Below, one piece after another: positions 25,724-34,619 of a stretch of DNA of 64,000 nt. The position numbers and the translations under genes are program-made. Under the pieces are notes generated by a model, which did no database searches, was not told where the DNA came from, and saw nothing but the letters and a program-made list of their open reading frames with translations. The stretch comes from Pseudomonadota bacterium (GTDB taxonomy: Bacteria; Pseudomonadota; Alphaproteobacteria; Rhizobiales; Xanthobacteraceae). Location of the stretch: NCBI GenBank assembly GCA_023435725.1, contig JAEYRD010000017.1:1-64000 (forward strand), in the 5' to 3' direction. How positions within the stretch are numbered: position 1 is the first letter of the stretch; each line of letters opens with the position of its first letter.

Positions 25724-26497
25724 TCAGCGCTTGATGCCCTCGAAGGCGGTCATGATGCCGCGCTGGAACAGCGACCAGTCGAAGCCGAGCGCGATCGCGC
25801 GGTAGCCGCGGTCGATCAGCCGGTTGGCCTGGTCGGCGGTGCGCGCCACGCCGCCGATCGGGACGCCGCTTCGGAGGATGCCGGCCTCGGCGCGTGCGAC
25901 CAGTTCGAGCAGCTCCGGATCGTCCATCTGTCCGCGCTTGTTGATGGAGGTCGCGAGATCGCCGGGGCCGATCACTGCAACATCGATGCCGGGCGTGGAC
26001 ATGATATCGTCGATGCGGTTGACGGCGTCGATATGCTCGATGGTGATCATGCAGATCATCTCGTCGTCGGCTGCGGCCATGTAGTCCGGCATCGACTGGC
26101 CCCAGCGGAACGGCGCGTGGAACGGGCCCCAGAGACGGTCGCCGCGCGGCGGATAGCGCACGCTGCGCACCGCCTTCTCGGCATCGGCGCTGTTGGTGAT
26201 CATCGGGAAATTGATGCCGAAGGCGCCAATGTCCATCGGCGCTTTCGCAAGCCACGGCTCGTTCGCGGCGATCCGCACCAGCGGCGTGCATGGCGTGCCA
26301 GTCGTCGCCGCGATCATCGCGTGCGCTTCGGTGAGCCCGATCGGTCCGTGCTCGAGATCGACGATGATCCAGTCGAGCGAACGCGCCATGATCTGCACCA
26401 TCTGCACGCTCGGGATGGTCGCGATCGCGCCGAAGGCGGGGCGGCCCTCGCTCCACAATTGGCGGAGGCGATTGAGCGGCGTTGCGGGGACCGACAT
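25724..26497 (-). CDS. HpcH/HpaI-family class II aldolase
   Basis: 257-aa TIM-barrel metal-dependent aldolase of the HpcH/HpaI (4-hydroxy-2-oxoheptanedioate aldolase) family, which cleaves or joins pyruvate with aldehydes. The N-terminal WIIVDLEHGPIGL carries the conserved Asp-Glu-His, MITIEHIDAV holds the metal-binding Glu, and VIGPGDLA is the second metal-binding segment. Not in an aromatic catabolic operon here, so the substrate is open. It lies between murI and the cupin gene, same strand, about 70 and 60 bases from each. Confidence 0.88.
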   Translation of the reverse strand: MSVPATPLNRLRQLWSEGRPAFGAIATIPSVQMVQIMARSLDWIIVDLEHGPIGLTEAHAMIAATTGTPCTPLVRIAANEPWLAKAPMDIGAFGINFPMITNSADAEKAVRSVRYPPRGDRLWGPFHAPFRWGQSMPDYMAAADDEMICMITIEHIDAVNRIDDIMSTPGIDVAVIGPGDLATSINKRGQMDDPELLELVARAEAGILRSGVPIGGVARTADQANRLIDRGYRAIALGFDWSLFQRGIMTAFEGIKR

Positions 26498-26570
26498 GAG
26501 ATGAACCTTGGGATGATCTTGCGCGAGATAACGATGGCGAAGCCTAGCAGCGCGCCGTCGCGGCGCAAGG

Positions 26571-27368
26571 TCAGGCGGGAACGCGGCCGCCGAAGAACGG
26601 CGTCAACGTAGCTCCGAGACCATGCACGCGGTTCGAGGTGAAGATCATCTCGGCGCCGGACTGCACGATGCCGCCGACGGTCGCGCCGAGCAGATCCGAG
26701 ACGCGGCGGGCGATGGCCGGTGCCGGATCGATCCACTCGACAGGCCAGGGCGCCAGCTTTTTCATTCGGTCGAGCAGCAGCGGATAATGCGTGCAGGCGA
26801 GCACCACCGTGTCGGTGCGCGAAGTCGCGTCCTGGGCATCGCCGACGAAGCAGGGGGCGAGCTCGGCGAGGATGTCGCCGTCGCTGATCGGTTGGCCGCC
26901 GAGCTCGCGTTCGGCGAGCGAGGCCAGTTCGGGCGAGCCGACCAGCGTCACCTCGCAGCCCTGCGCGAAATCGCGGATCAGTGCCTTGGTGTATTCGCGC
27001 TTCACCGTGCCCTTGGTGCCGAGCACCGAGACGCGGCGGGTCTTCGACTGCGCGCAGGCCGGCTTGATCGCCGGCACCGTGCCGACGAAGGGCTGGGAAT
27101 AAGCGGCGCGCAAATGCGATAGGACCAGGGTGGACGCCGTGTTGCAGGCGATGACGACGAGGTCAGGATCATGCGTACGGATCAATTCCCCCATCAGCGG
27201 CACGACGCGAGCGATGATCTCGTCTTCGCTGTGGTGGCCGTAAGGGAAGAAGGCGTCATCGGCGACGTAGACGTAATGCGCGTCTGGGCGTGCTGCCACG
27301 ACCTCACGCAGGACCGTGAGCCCGCCAAGGCCGGAATCAAACACGAGGATCGTCGGGGAATTGGTCAC
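26571..27368 (-). CDS. murI: Glutamate racemase
   Basis: 265-aa cofactor-independent racemase supplying D-glutamate for peptidoglycan. The two catalytic cysteines are C75 in VVIACNTAS and C192 in VVLACTHYPLL. N-terminal ILVFDSGLGGLTVL and FPYG at 41-44 are also conserved. Cytoplasmic, essential in most bacteria. The start follows a short gap from the cytochrome b561 promoter region. Confidence 0.95.
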   Translation of the reverse strand: MTNSPTILVFDSGLGGLTVLREVVAARPDAHYVYVADDAFFPYGHHSEDEIIARVVPLMGELIRTHDPDLVVIACNTASTLVLSHLRAAYSQPFVGTVPAIKPACAQSKTRRVSVLGTKGTVKREYTKALIRDFAQGCEVTLVGSPELASLAERELGGQPISDGDILAELAPCFVGDAQDATSRTDTVVLACTHYPLLLDRMKKLAPWPVEWIDPAPAIARRVSDLLGATVGGIVQSGAEMIFTSNRVHGLGATLTPFFGGRVPA

Positions 27369-27541
27369 ATCGCTACCCTAGCAGGTCATGGTTACCATTC
27401 GGTTTTTGGGGCGGTTTTGCGGCAGGGCCGCCCGGCGCCAGTTTGGAACGATTCAATTTCGCGATTGCCGCATGTTCCCGCTATCAGCAGAGGTGTCCTG
27501 CTGCGGACGGGGACCTATCCGCAAGATTCCGGGGAGCCGAC

Positions 27542-28093
27542 ATGATCAGAAACACCAATGCCGGCTGGGGCAGCGTTTCCCGGTGGCTGCACTGGGGTTT
27601 GGCGCTGGCCATCATCGGCATGATCGGCTTCGGCTGGTGGATGAACCACTTCCCGGCGCGTCCCGACCGGTTCTTCTACCGCTCGATTCATGCCGATATC
27701 GGCTATGTGATCCTGCTGCTTACCGTGCTGCGCCTGGTCTGGCGCATCATCAACCCGACGCCCGCCCTGCCGGCCGAGACCTCGCGCTGGCAGAAGATCG
27801 CAGCCCATGTCAGCCATGGTGCGCTCTATCTCGTGGTTGTCCTGGTTGCGATGCTGGGCTGGGCGCATTCCGGCGCCCGCACGCCTGATTATTCGGACTT
27901 CTTCGGCCTGTTTCACGTGCCGCAGTTTACCGCTCCAGACCGTGCGGCGGCAGGCGCCTATGAGGACCGCCACATCCTCTTTGCCTATGTGCTGCTCGCT
28001 TTGATCGCGGTTCATGTGGTCGCCGCCGTCTGGCACCACTTTGTTCGCCGCGACCGCGTCGTGGCGCGGATGGTGACGGACGAGGCGCGGTAG
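27542..28093 (+). CDS. Cytochrome b561-family membrane protein
   Basis: 183-aa four-helix inner-membrane di-heme protein (YodB/CybB family). Candidate heme ligands are His in VSRWLHWGLAL, RSIHADIGY, AHVSHGALY and IAVHVVAAVWH. The ATG 27542 follows GGGGAGCCGAC; the longer frame upstream is not conserved. Family members carry electrons from quinol, or respond to oxidative stress. A lone 15-base repeat end follows the stop (28096-28110). Confidence 0.9.
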   Translation: MIRNTNAGWGSVSRWLHWGLALAIIGMIGFGWWMNHFPARPDRFFYRSIHADIGYVILLLTVLRLVWRIINPTPALPAETSRWQKIAAHVSHGALYLVVVLVAMLGWAHSGARTPDYSDFFGLFHVPQFTAPDRAAAGAYEDRHILFAYVLLALIAVHVVAAVWHHFVRRDRVVARMVTDEAR

Positions 28094-28168
28094 GGGCGCT
28101 CGCAATGACGGTGCAAGAGGCTCCGTCACGACTGGCGGCGCTGCTCTTGGGCTGAGCGCCGGCGTCGA

Positions 28169-28975
28169 TCACGCGATCCTGTTTGTGGCGGCCGCCCGCT
28201 CCGTGGCCAGCTGCTTCTGCAAACGGTCGATGTTCTGCAGCAGGCGCTGGCTGGTCAGCACCAGGAAGTAGTAGCCGAACTGCGGATCCTGGAAGTAGAT
28301 CTCGAGCAGCCGGTCATAGGTGATGGTCAACACCTGACCGTCTTCGATGCATTCAATCGTTCCGGTGCGCCGGTTGTCCGGTGTGAGGAAGCCGAGTTCG
28401 CCCATCAGCGCGCCCGGCATAATCTCGACGTTGATCTCCTTCACCAGAAACTTGCCGGTGACCGTGAGGAGCATCTCCTTGGCTGGATCGCCCAGCTTGA
28501 AGAGCGTGTCGCCGCGGCGATATTTGCGCTCGGTCATGAACGGCTTGAGCCACTCGATCGACATGTCGCCTTCGGCCGCATGCCGCGCCTTCTTGACCAG
28601 CTTGAGCATCTGCCGCAGGCGCAGGGCGTTGATCGGAAGCAACAGAAGATAGAGGAGGAAGGTCGCGACGTTGGCGGAGAGCGCGCCGAAGATGGCGAAG
28701 AACACGCAGCCGATCATGTTGGCGACGCGCAGCGGCACCATTGTCCGCATCAAGAGGGTGGCAACGAAGAAGATGGCGCCGACCGTGGCGAACAGATTGG
28801 CCAGGGTGATGTTGTGGACAAAGATGTCCAGCAGCCGATTGAAGATCGCGTCCCAGGTGACGTCGTTTGGATCGAGGCCCATCTGGACCAGGATCTTCGC
28901 GATCCTGAGGTTATCCGTTGCCGCGTCGAGAATGCGGTCGAGGATCGACGAAATGTCTGCGCTGCCGGACGGCAT
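28169..28975 (-). CDS. Membrane protein with C-terminal cyclic-nucleotide-binding domain
   Basis: 268 aa from ATG 28975 (GGGGA eleven bases upstream). N-terminal 45 residues are soluble, three hydrophobic segments lie between about 50 and 120 (LANLFATVGAIFFVATLLM, then ANMIGCVFFAIFGAL and ATFLLYLLLLPI), and a cNMP-binding domain fills 145-250 (RRGDTLFKLGDPAKEML, PGALMGELGFLTPDNRRTGTIE). The layout resembles Popeye-domain/CRP-like membrane sensors. The phosphate-binding cassette normally has an Arg; here GALMGELGFLTPDNRRT holds RR. No output domain beyond it. It may report cyclic AMP at the membrane. Convergent with the b561 gene. Confidence 0.8.
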   Translation of the reverse strand: MPSGSADISSILDRILDAATDNLRIAKILVQMGLDPNDVTWDAIFNRLLDIFVHNITLANLFATVGAIFFVATLLMRTMVPLRVANMIGCVFFAIFGALSANVATFLLYLLLLPINALRLRQMLKLVKKARHAAEGDMSIEWLKPFMTERKYRRGDTLFKLGDPAKEMLLTVTGKFLVKEINVEIMPGALMGELGFLTPDNRRTGTIECIEDGQVLTITYDRLLEIYFQDPQFGYYFLVLTSQRLLQNIDRLQKQLATERAAATNRIA

Positions 28976-29215
28976 GGTATTATCCCCGCGTAAGGCCTTC
29001 AGTCCTGGTCGTTGCTCGTATAGCCGAAATCGGATGACGACCGCTTGAATGAAGCCTCCGGCCGTCTTGCCGCAAGAGGCGAATTTTAGCCCGATCAGTG
29101 GTTTCGGCAATTGCCCGTTGGTGGTGCGTATGTCCGGTGATTCGGGGCGCCGGTAGGGCTTCGCGGTCGTGGATGGGCCTGGGCACGCCGGCGGGGGTCT
29201 GGATCGATCTTCGTC

Positions 29216-30298
29216 CTACGGCTTGGCGGCGGGTTGGATCACCTGCTGATCGACGAGGGCAAGGTGCCCGGGCAGCGAACCGGCGCGCAGCATCATGGCA
29301 ACACTGCTAGCTTCCTCGAGGGTGAAATTGCCGGAGATCTGGCCCGAGCCGCCGGTGATGGGCTCGCGGATCACGGGCGCGGAGATCACCTTGCCATCGA
29401 GCACGATGGCGAAGGGTTTTCCGATGTTCTCTTCCGTGACGTGGGCGAAGCGCCGCGTGCCGCGGCCGTTGAAGCGGAAGGAGGCGATCGGGTCCTTCGT
29501 GCCGCTCGCAAATCCCGGGCCCGCATAGCGGATGTCGTCGCCGTCGAGCGCGCTGTCCTTCGCAACCAGATAGGGTTGCTTGTCCTTGGAGCCGAGCAGG
29601 ACTTCCGTGCCCGCGGGCGGCGTGCCCGATTGTGCCTGCTCCGCCGGCATCGAAAGATCGATCAGGCGGAAGCTGACCGTGACCTTCCTGGCGAAGATCG
29701 CAGTGACGCGCTCGGGCTCCATCACATCAGGCAGGAAGATACGGATGCGGTCCGTCCTATCCGGCTGGACGCTGGCGAGTTTGACGCCGGCGTCCTTGAG
29801 GCGCTGCTCGATCATGGCGATGGCGTCTTCGATTAGATCGTGCAACCGTGCGGCGGATGCGGCATCGGTCGGAGCGAGCCTGACCAGTCCGTCGCCGCCG
29901 TCGATCACGGTGAGGGCATGCGTGGGCAGCCCCTCCGCGGCTGACGCGAGTTTGTGCGCGAGTTGTTCGCGGCCTTTGGTGTCTGCGATCTTCACTTCGA
30001 CGCAGCCGTCTCGGATCGAAAGGCCGGAGAAGGCGATACGGCCCTCGCGCAGGTTCTTGTAGACGTCGTCGCGCAGGTCCGTGATAACGGCCTCGCGCAG
30101 GCCGTCGCTGTCGACCCTGTAGACGATCCGCGAGCCGCCCAGCTTCTCCATCATGTTGCCGACATAGGCCGAGATCTTCGCGCGCATCTTGTCGAGCTGC
30201 GTCTCGTCGGCGAGCACGGTGCGGGGCAGGGCGATCGCCGACGCCATGGCGAGCGCGGCGATCAGCCGCGTGATCCGGTCCCGCAGGGGCATGGTCAT
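29216..30298 (-). CDS. Soluble SecD-like periplasmic domain protein (no RND membrane domain)
   Basis: 360 aa with a signal sequence (MPLRDRITRLIAALAMASAI, cleavage near VLADE), so it should lie in the periplasm or be anchored. The rest matches the SecD P1 head and base: RFNGRGTRRFAHVTEENIG, then IVLDGKVISAPVIREP and SGQISGNFTLEEASSVAMML. In true SecD this block is followed directly by the RND membrane helices; here the protein ends 20 residues later. So it is a SecD-like protein without export machinery. The start has GAGGA upstream; an ATG six codons earlier is possible. It is 130 bases past the deaminase-like gene on the same strand. Confidence 0.85.
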   Translation of the reverse strand: MTMPLRDRITRLIAALAMASAIALPRTVLADETQLDKMRAKISAYVGNMMEKLGGSRIVYRVDSDGLREAVITDLRDDVYKNLREGRIAFSGLSIRDGCVEVKIADTKGREQLAHKLASAAEGLPTHALTVIDGGDGLVRLAPTDAASAARLHDLIEDAIAMIEQRLKDAGVKLASVQPDRTDRIRIFLPDVMEPERVTAIFARKVTVSFRLIDLSMPAEQAQSGTPPAGTEVLLGSKDKQPYLVAKDSALDGDDIRYAGPGFASGTKDPIASFRFNGRGTRRFAHVTEENIGKPFAIVLDGKVISAPVIREPITGGSGQISGNFTLEEASSVAMMLRAGSLPGHLALVDQQVIQPAAKP

Positions 30299-30431
30299 GG
30301 TGTCCTCGCGCGTCACGGCAGGGCCTTGACTGGCGGCTCCGCTGCCAGTCGTTGGTCCCGTGATCGCGCGAGGAGGTTCAATCGGCAGGCCGCACGAAGC
30401 AGTCGGCGGCCGGTTTTACCGCTGTAACGCC

Positions 30432-31181
30432 CTAGATGACCCGCTCGATGTGGACGCAGCGGCAGTCCATTTCATAGTCGAGGCCGACCACCGGCGGCCG
30501 GTTGAAGTGCCAGGTCAGGCCATGGCGCAGCACGCCCCGGCGCCCGAGCTCGCTCGCGAGGAACGGGTGGATGTCGTGCACGGTATAGAGCTGCACGCCG
30601 GTGGTGTCGCGCCAGGAGCCTCCAAAGGCGCTCATCCGGCGCTCCATCTCGCCGAGCACATACTTGGCCTTTTCGTGCATGCCTTCCGGGCTGGTGTCGC
30701 CCAGCCGCACCGTGTGGTCGCGATAGTTCGCCTTGCCTTCCACGGACTCTCCGCTACCGGCGACGACGAAAGATGGTGCCGCGTCCTTGGCCGGTACAGT
30801 AAAGGAGAACGCGTGGAAGCTCGGCTCGGCGGGCGGGTCGATTTCCGGACAGACGTTGCTGCGTGCAACCGGATTGACGCCGTCCTTCATGATGCCCCAT
30901 TCGATCAGGGTCTTGATGTAGATCTCGTTGAAGGCCTTGAAACCTTCTTCGGTGAACGGCGCGGGCGAACGTAGCTCGCAGCTGCCGAACGCGGTCAGTG
31001 GCCGGCCGGCCTGTTTCAGGATCTCGGCGATCCGTGCAAAGCCTGCCTTCAGCGGCACCGGATCGGCGAAGCGCACGCGCTCGATCGAGAAACCGGGCAG
31101 GGCGGCGATGCCGCAGGAATACTGGCTGACGCCCGGCATGAAACGGTAGCCGCTGTTGGGGGCTTCGACGGTGCTGATCAT
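30432..31181 (-). CDS. CnbZ/RidA-like deaminase-type protein, tentative
   Basis: 249-aa soluble protein. It recalls the 2-amino-5-chloromuconate deaminase CnbZ group (GSCELRSPAPFTEEGF, then VARSNVCPEIDPPAEPS), a family related in shape to RidA/YjgF. I am not sure of the match; residues FHAFSFTVPAK and YTVHDIHPFLASELG are also characteristic of it. It sits 46 bases after livF on the same strand, so it is probably the last gene of the Liv transporter operon. That suggests it processes the imported compound or a product of it. ATG 31181 has CTCAAGAGAGACAT upstream. Confidence 0.55.
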   Translation of the reverse strand: MISTVEAPNSGYRFMPGVSQYSCGIAALPGFSIERVRFADPVPLKAGFARIAEILKQAGRPLTAFGSCELRSPAPFTEEGFKAFNEIYIKTLIEWGIMKDGVNPVARSNVCPEIDPPAEPSFHAFSFTVPAKDAAPSFVVAGSGESVEGKANYRDHTVRLGDTSPEGMHEKAKYVLGEMERRMSAFGGSWRDTTGVQLYTVHDIHPFLASELGRRGVLRHGLTWHFNRPPVVGLDYEMDCRCVHIERVI

Positions 31182-31227
31182 GATGTCTCTCTTGAGCTGA
31201 TCGGAATCGAACGGTCGGTTGGCGTGC

Positions 31228-31959
31228 TCACTCCTGGAGCACGCCGAGATAGGCGTCGCGCACGATCGGGTCTGCGAGCAGCTCGGTGCCCGAGCCTTCG
31301 CGAACGATGCGCCCCATGTCCATGACGAACGCGTGGTGACAGAGGTCGAGCGCGGTGGTGACATCCTGCTCGACCAGCAGGATCGACGTGCCTCTCGCGT
31401 TGAGGGCGCGGAGTGCGTCCACAAGCTGCTCGACCAGAAGCGGCGAGAGCCCCAGGGACAATTCATCGATCATGAGCAGAAGCGGCGCACTCATCAGGCC
31501 GCGGCCGATGGCGCACATCTGCTGTTCGCCGCCCGACAGTGTCGCAGCCGCCTGGCGTCGCCGCTCACGAAGCCGGGGAAACGTGGCGTAGATCTGGTCC
31601 AGGTCTCTGGCGACCGCGGCCCGGCCGTCCTTGCGCAGATAGGCGCCCATCAGCAGATTTTCCTCGACGCTCATCGCGCCGAACAGCCGCCGTCCCTCCG
31701 GCACATGCACGATGCCGTGGCTGAGGATTTCCGCAGCGCTGTCGCCGGTGAGGTCGCGGCCCTCCGAGGAGCAGTTGCCCGCGGACATCGGGATCAGGCC
31801 GGAGAGCACCCGCATCAGGGTGGATTTGCCGGCGCCGTTGGATCCGATCAGAGCCGTGATCTCGCCGCGGCGCACGGCGATGTCGATGCCCCAGAGCACC
31901 TGGATCTCGCCATAGCCGGCGCATAGCCCCTTGGTTTCCAGGATCAGCGAGCTAGCCAT
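31228..31959 (-). CDS. Branched-chain amino acid-type ABC transporter ATP-binding protein LivF
   Basis: 243-aa ATPase of a high-affinity Liv-family importer. Walker A GSNGAGKST at about residues 38-46, ABC signature LSGGEQQM at about 140-147, and Walker B LLLMIDE. It overlaps the upstream livG by eight bases. This is the last of the four transport genes. The order livK-livH-livM-livG-livF is typical. Confidence 0.93.
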   Translation of the reverse strand: MASSLILETKGLCAGYGEIQVLWGIDIAVRRGEITALIGSNGAGKSTLMRVLSGLIPMSAGNCSSEGRDLTGDSAAEILSHGIVHVPEGRRLFGAMSVEENLLMGAYLRKDGRAAVARDLDQIYATFPRLRERRRQAAATLSGGEQQMCAIGRGLMSAPLLLMIDELSLGLSPLLVEQLVDALRALNARGTSILLVEQDVTTALDLCHHAFVMDMGRIVREGSGTELLADPIVRDAYLGVLQE

Positions 31960-32701
31960 GGCTGGCGCTCCGCTGCGCGTATTTCTGCCCGAGATAGGCT
32001 TCGACCACCGCGGGATTGCTGATGACCTCGCGCGGTACGCCGTCGGCGATGAGCTTTCCGTTGTGCAGGACGACGATGCGGGTGCAGACGTTGAGCACGA
32101 CCTTCATGAGATGCTCGATCATCACGATGGTGATGCCGCCGGCGGCAAGCTCGTGGATCAGCGTGGTGGCGCGTTCGACCTCGGCGCTGTTGAGACCGGC
32201 GTTGACCTCGTCGAGAAACAGCAGCTTCGGTTTCATGGCAAGCGCCTTGGCGAGTTCGAGTCGCTTGCGCATCGCAAGGGTGAGCGTGGCGGCCGGCTGA
32301 GAGGCCTGCGCCTCGAGCCCGACGAAAACGAGATGCTCGCGCGCCGCGTCGCGTGCCGCCTTCAGGCTCGCGCCCGGCTGAGAGAACAACGCGGCGGCAG
32401 CGACATTGTCGAGCGCAGTGAATTCAGCGAAGGGCTGTACGATCTGGAAGGTTCGCGACAGGCCGAAACGGGCGGCCTGATAGGTCTTGATGCGCGTGAT
32501 ATCGGTGCCGTCGAAGGTCACGGTGCCGGAATTGGCGGGTGTGACGCCGCAAATCGTGTTCACCAGCGTGGTCTTGCCGGCGCCATTCGGGCCGATCAGG
32601 CCGAGGACCTCACCCCTGGCGACGGACAGCGTGACGTCGCGCAGCGCCTGGAGACCGGAGAAGTGGCGCGACACGCCGTCGAGGCGGAGAAGCTCAGGCA
32701 T
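31952..32701 (-). CDS. Branched-chain amino acid-type ABC transporter ATP-binding protein LivG
   Basis: 249-aa ATPase, the partner of LivF. Walker A IGPNGAGKTTLV in the first 45 residues; signature segment LTLAMRKRLELAKAL, where the second Gly of LSGG is replaced by LTLA, a variant seen in many LivG proteins; Walker B KLLFLDEV. It overlaps livM by eight bases and livF by eight bases, so the operon is tightly coupled. Confidence 0.93.
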   Translation of the reverse strand: MPELLRLDGVSRHFSGLQALRDVTLSVARGEVLGLIGPNGAGKTTLVNTICGVTPANSGTVTFDGTDITRIKTYQAARFGLSRTFQIVQPFAEFTALDNVAAAALFSQPGASLKAARDAAREHLVFVGLEAQASQPAATLTLAMRKRLELAKALAMKPKLLFLDEVNAGLNSAEVERATTLIHELAAGGITIVMIEHLMKVVLNVCTRIVVLHNGKLIADGVPREVISNPAVVEAYLGQKYAQRSASHG

Positions 32702-33629
32702 GCTTAGGCCTCCGCCACAACCGGTCGGCGCGCAGCGAGCTCAGCCCGTGCGGGAGAAACAGGAGCAGGAGCACGATGAGCAGGCCGAGCACGCCGGTGT
32801 GGATCTGGATGTAGTTGCGCCAGACCACCTCTTCGAGGCCGAGATACAGGAAGGCGCCGCAGGCGACGCCCAGGGGCGAGCCCAGGCCGCCCATCAGCGC
32901 CATGACGATCGGCTTGACCGAGTAGAGCACGTCGAACACGTCGGATGGATCGATATAGTGGACCCAGGCTGCGTAGATTCCGCCGGCCGCGCTGACGAAG
33001 CAGGCCGACAGGCCGAAGGCGGCGGCCTTGTAGAGCGTGGTATTGAGCCCGACCATGCTGGAGGCCGTCTCGTTCTGCCGGATGCAGGCGAGTGCGAAGC
33101 CGAGTTTCGATCCGCCGACGATGATCGCCATCAGCGCGGTCGCGAGCAGCACGCCCCACATCGCGAAGAAGAAGAAGGTCGCCTCCGCCATGACGCCGGA
33201 ACCGGCGGCGAGCGGGATGTTGAGGCCCATACCGCCGCCGGTGAGATCGGTGGCGTTGTTGACGAGTTCGCGCAGCACTTCGGCCAGCGACAGGCTGGCG
33301 ATGGCGAAATAGTGCCCGCGCAGCCGCAGCAGCACGGCGCCGAGTGCGCCGGCCGCAACGCACGCGCTCAGCGTGGCAAACGTGATCGCCGCCCATAGCG
33401 GCCATCCGTAGCCGAGCAGGACGCCGGCGGCATAGGCGCCGTAGCCGAAGAAGGCGGCGGTCGCGAATGACGGATAGCCGGCGAGCCCGCCCACGATGTT
33501 CCAGGATAGCGCCAGCACGGCATAGAGGCAGGCGATGGTACCAAGCCGCAGCGCATAGGCGCCGCCGAACAGCGGCAGCGCCGCCACGCAGGCGATCAGG
33601 ATCAGCAGCGCGATGTTGCTCCGGGTCAT
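32694..33629 (-). CDS. Branched-chain amino acid-type ABC transporter permease LivM
   Basis: 311-aa membrane permease with about nine or ten helices. N-terminal half has NIVGGLAGYPSFATAAFFGYGAYAAGVL and the middle GHYFAIASLSLAEVLRELVNN, both typical of LivM; the C-terminal LRADRLWRR is a basic cytoplasmic tail. It overlaps livH by four bases and livG by eight. Confidence 0.92.
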   Translation of the reverse strand: MTRSNIALLILIACVAALPLFGGAYALRLGTIACLYAVLALSWNIVGGLAGYPSFATAAFFGYGAYAAGVLLGYGWPLWAAITFATLSACVAAGALGAVLLRLRGHYFAIASLSLAEVLRELVNNATDLTGGGMGLNIPLAAGSGVMAEATFFFFAMWGVLLATALMAIIVGGSKLGFALACIRQNETASSMVGLNTTLYKAAAFGLSACFVSAAGGIYAAWVHYIDPSDVFDVLYSVKPIVMALMGGLGSPLGVACGAFLYLGLEEVVWRNYIQIHTGVLGLLIVLLLLFLPHGLSSLRADRLWRRPKHA

Positions 33630-34492
33630 TCGAACCCCTTGCGGCCAACCAGACCCTGCGGCCGCAGGATCAGGAAGACGATCAGCAGGACGAAGGACAG
33701 CGTCGTCGCATGCGACGGGCCGAAGAAGGTCGATCCCACGCTCTCGACCAGCGCCAGCAATAGCCCGCCGGCGAGCGCGCCGGACACGCTGCCGAGGCCG
33801 CCGAGCACGCAGACAACGAAGGCCTTGCCGAGATAGGCCGACGACGTCAGCGGCGAGATCGGGAAGATGAGCGCCATCAGCACGCCGGCGCAGCCTGCGA
33901 GCGCCGCGCCGAGGCCAAAGGCGACGGCGTAGATCGATGGGACGTTGACGCCCATCAGCACGGCGGCATCGCGGTCGAGCCGCACTGCGACGATGGCGCG
34001 GCCGATCCGGGACTGGCGCAACAGAATGTACAGCAGGCCGGTCAGCGCAAGGGCCGCCACGGTCGCAATCAGGCGGTCGACAGGCACGACGACATCAAGG
34101 ATCGAGATCGATCCCAGCGAGGGCGTCAGCGTCAGCTTCCGATAGTCGGCCTTGAAGAAATAGATCATCGCGTTGTTGAGGATCAGATCGAGGCCGAACG
34201 TCAGCGTCAGCGTGACCAGCACGGGAGCCGTGATGACGCGGTTGAGGATCAGGCGTTGCAGCACGTAGCCGAGCGCGAAGAACAGCGGGGCCGCAACGAT
34301 GACCGCGTACCAGGGCGACAGGTGCAGGGCATTGTAGAGCCCGAGCGCGAGATAGGCGCCGAGCACGATGAAGGAGCCGTGGATCAGGTTGATGACGTTA
34401 AGGACGCCCCAGACCAGGGAAAAGCCAATCGCGATACAGGCGTAGAGGCAGCCCAGAACGAGTGCGTTGATCAGGATCTGGGCGGCTTGCAT
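33626..34492 (-). CDS. Branched-chain amino acid-type ABC transporter permease LivH
   Basis: 288-aa membrane permease with about eight helices. Typical LivH segments: GFSLVWGVLNVINLIHGSFIVLGAYLAL near the start, GRAIVAVRLDRDAAVLMGVNV and GLGSVSGALAGGLLLALVES near the end. It overlaps livM by four bases. A gap of 127 bases separates it from the binding-protein gene upstream. Confidence 0.92.
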   Translation of the reverse strand: MQAAQILINALVLGCLYACIAIGFSLVWGVLNVINLIHGSFIVLGAYLALGLYNALHLSPWYAVIVAAPLFFALGYVLQRLILNRVITAPVLVTLTLTFGLDLILNNAMIYFFKADYRKLTLTPSLGSISILDVVVPVDRLIATVAALALTGLLYILLRQSRIGRAIVAVRLDRDAAVLMGVNVPSIYAVAFGLGAALAGCAGVLMALIFPISPLTSSAYLGKAFVVCVLGGLGSVSGALAGGLLLALVESVGSTFFGPSHATTLSFVLLIVFLILRPQGLVGRKGFE

Positions 34493-34619
34493 GAGGTTCG
34501 TTGTGTCTCGATTGCGATGCTGTTGTTCACGAACCGGTCCTGCGGCAGGACGGCAGCCCGGGTGACGTGCGGGGCTGCCTGGTTGCGCGCAGGAAGCGGA
34601 CGACTGGCCGAGGCGCGGC

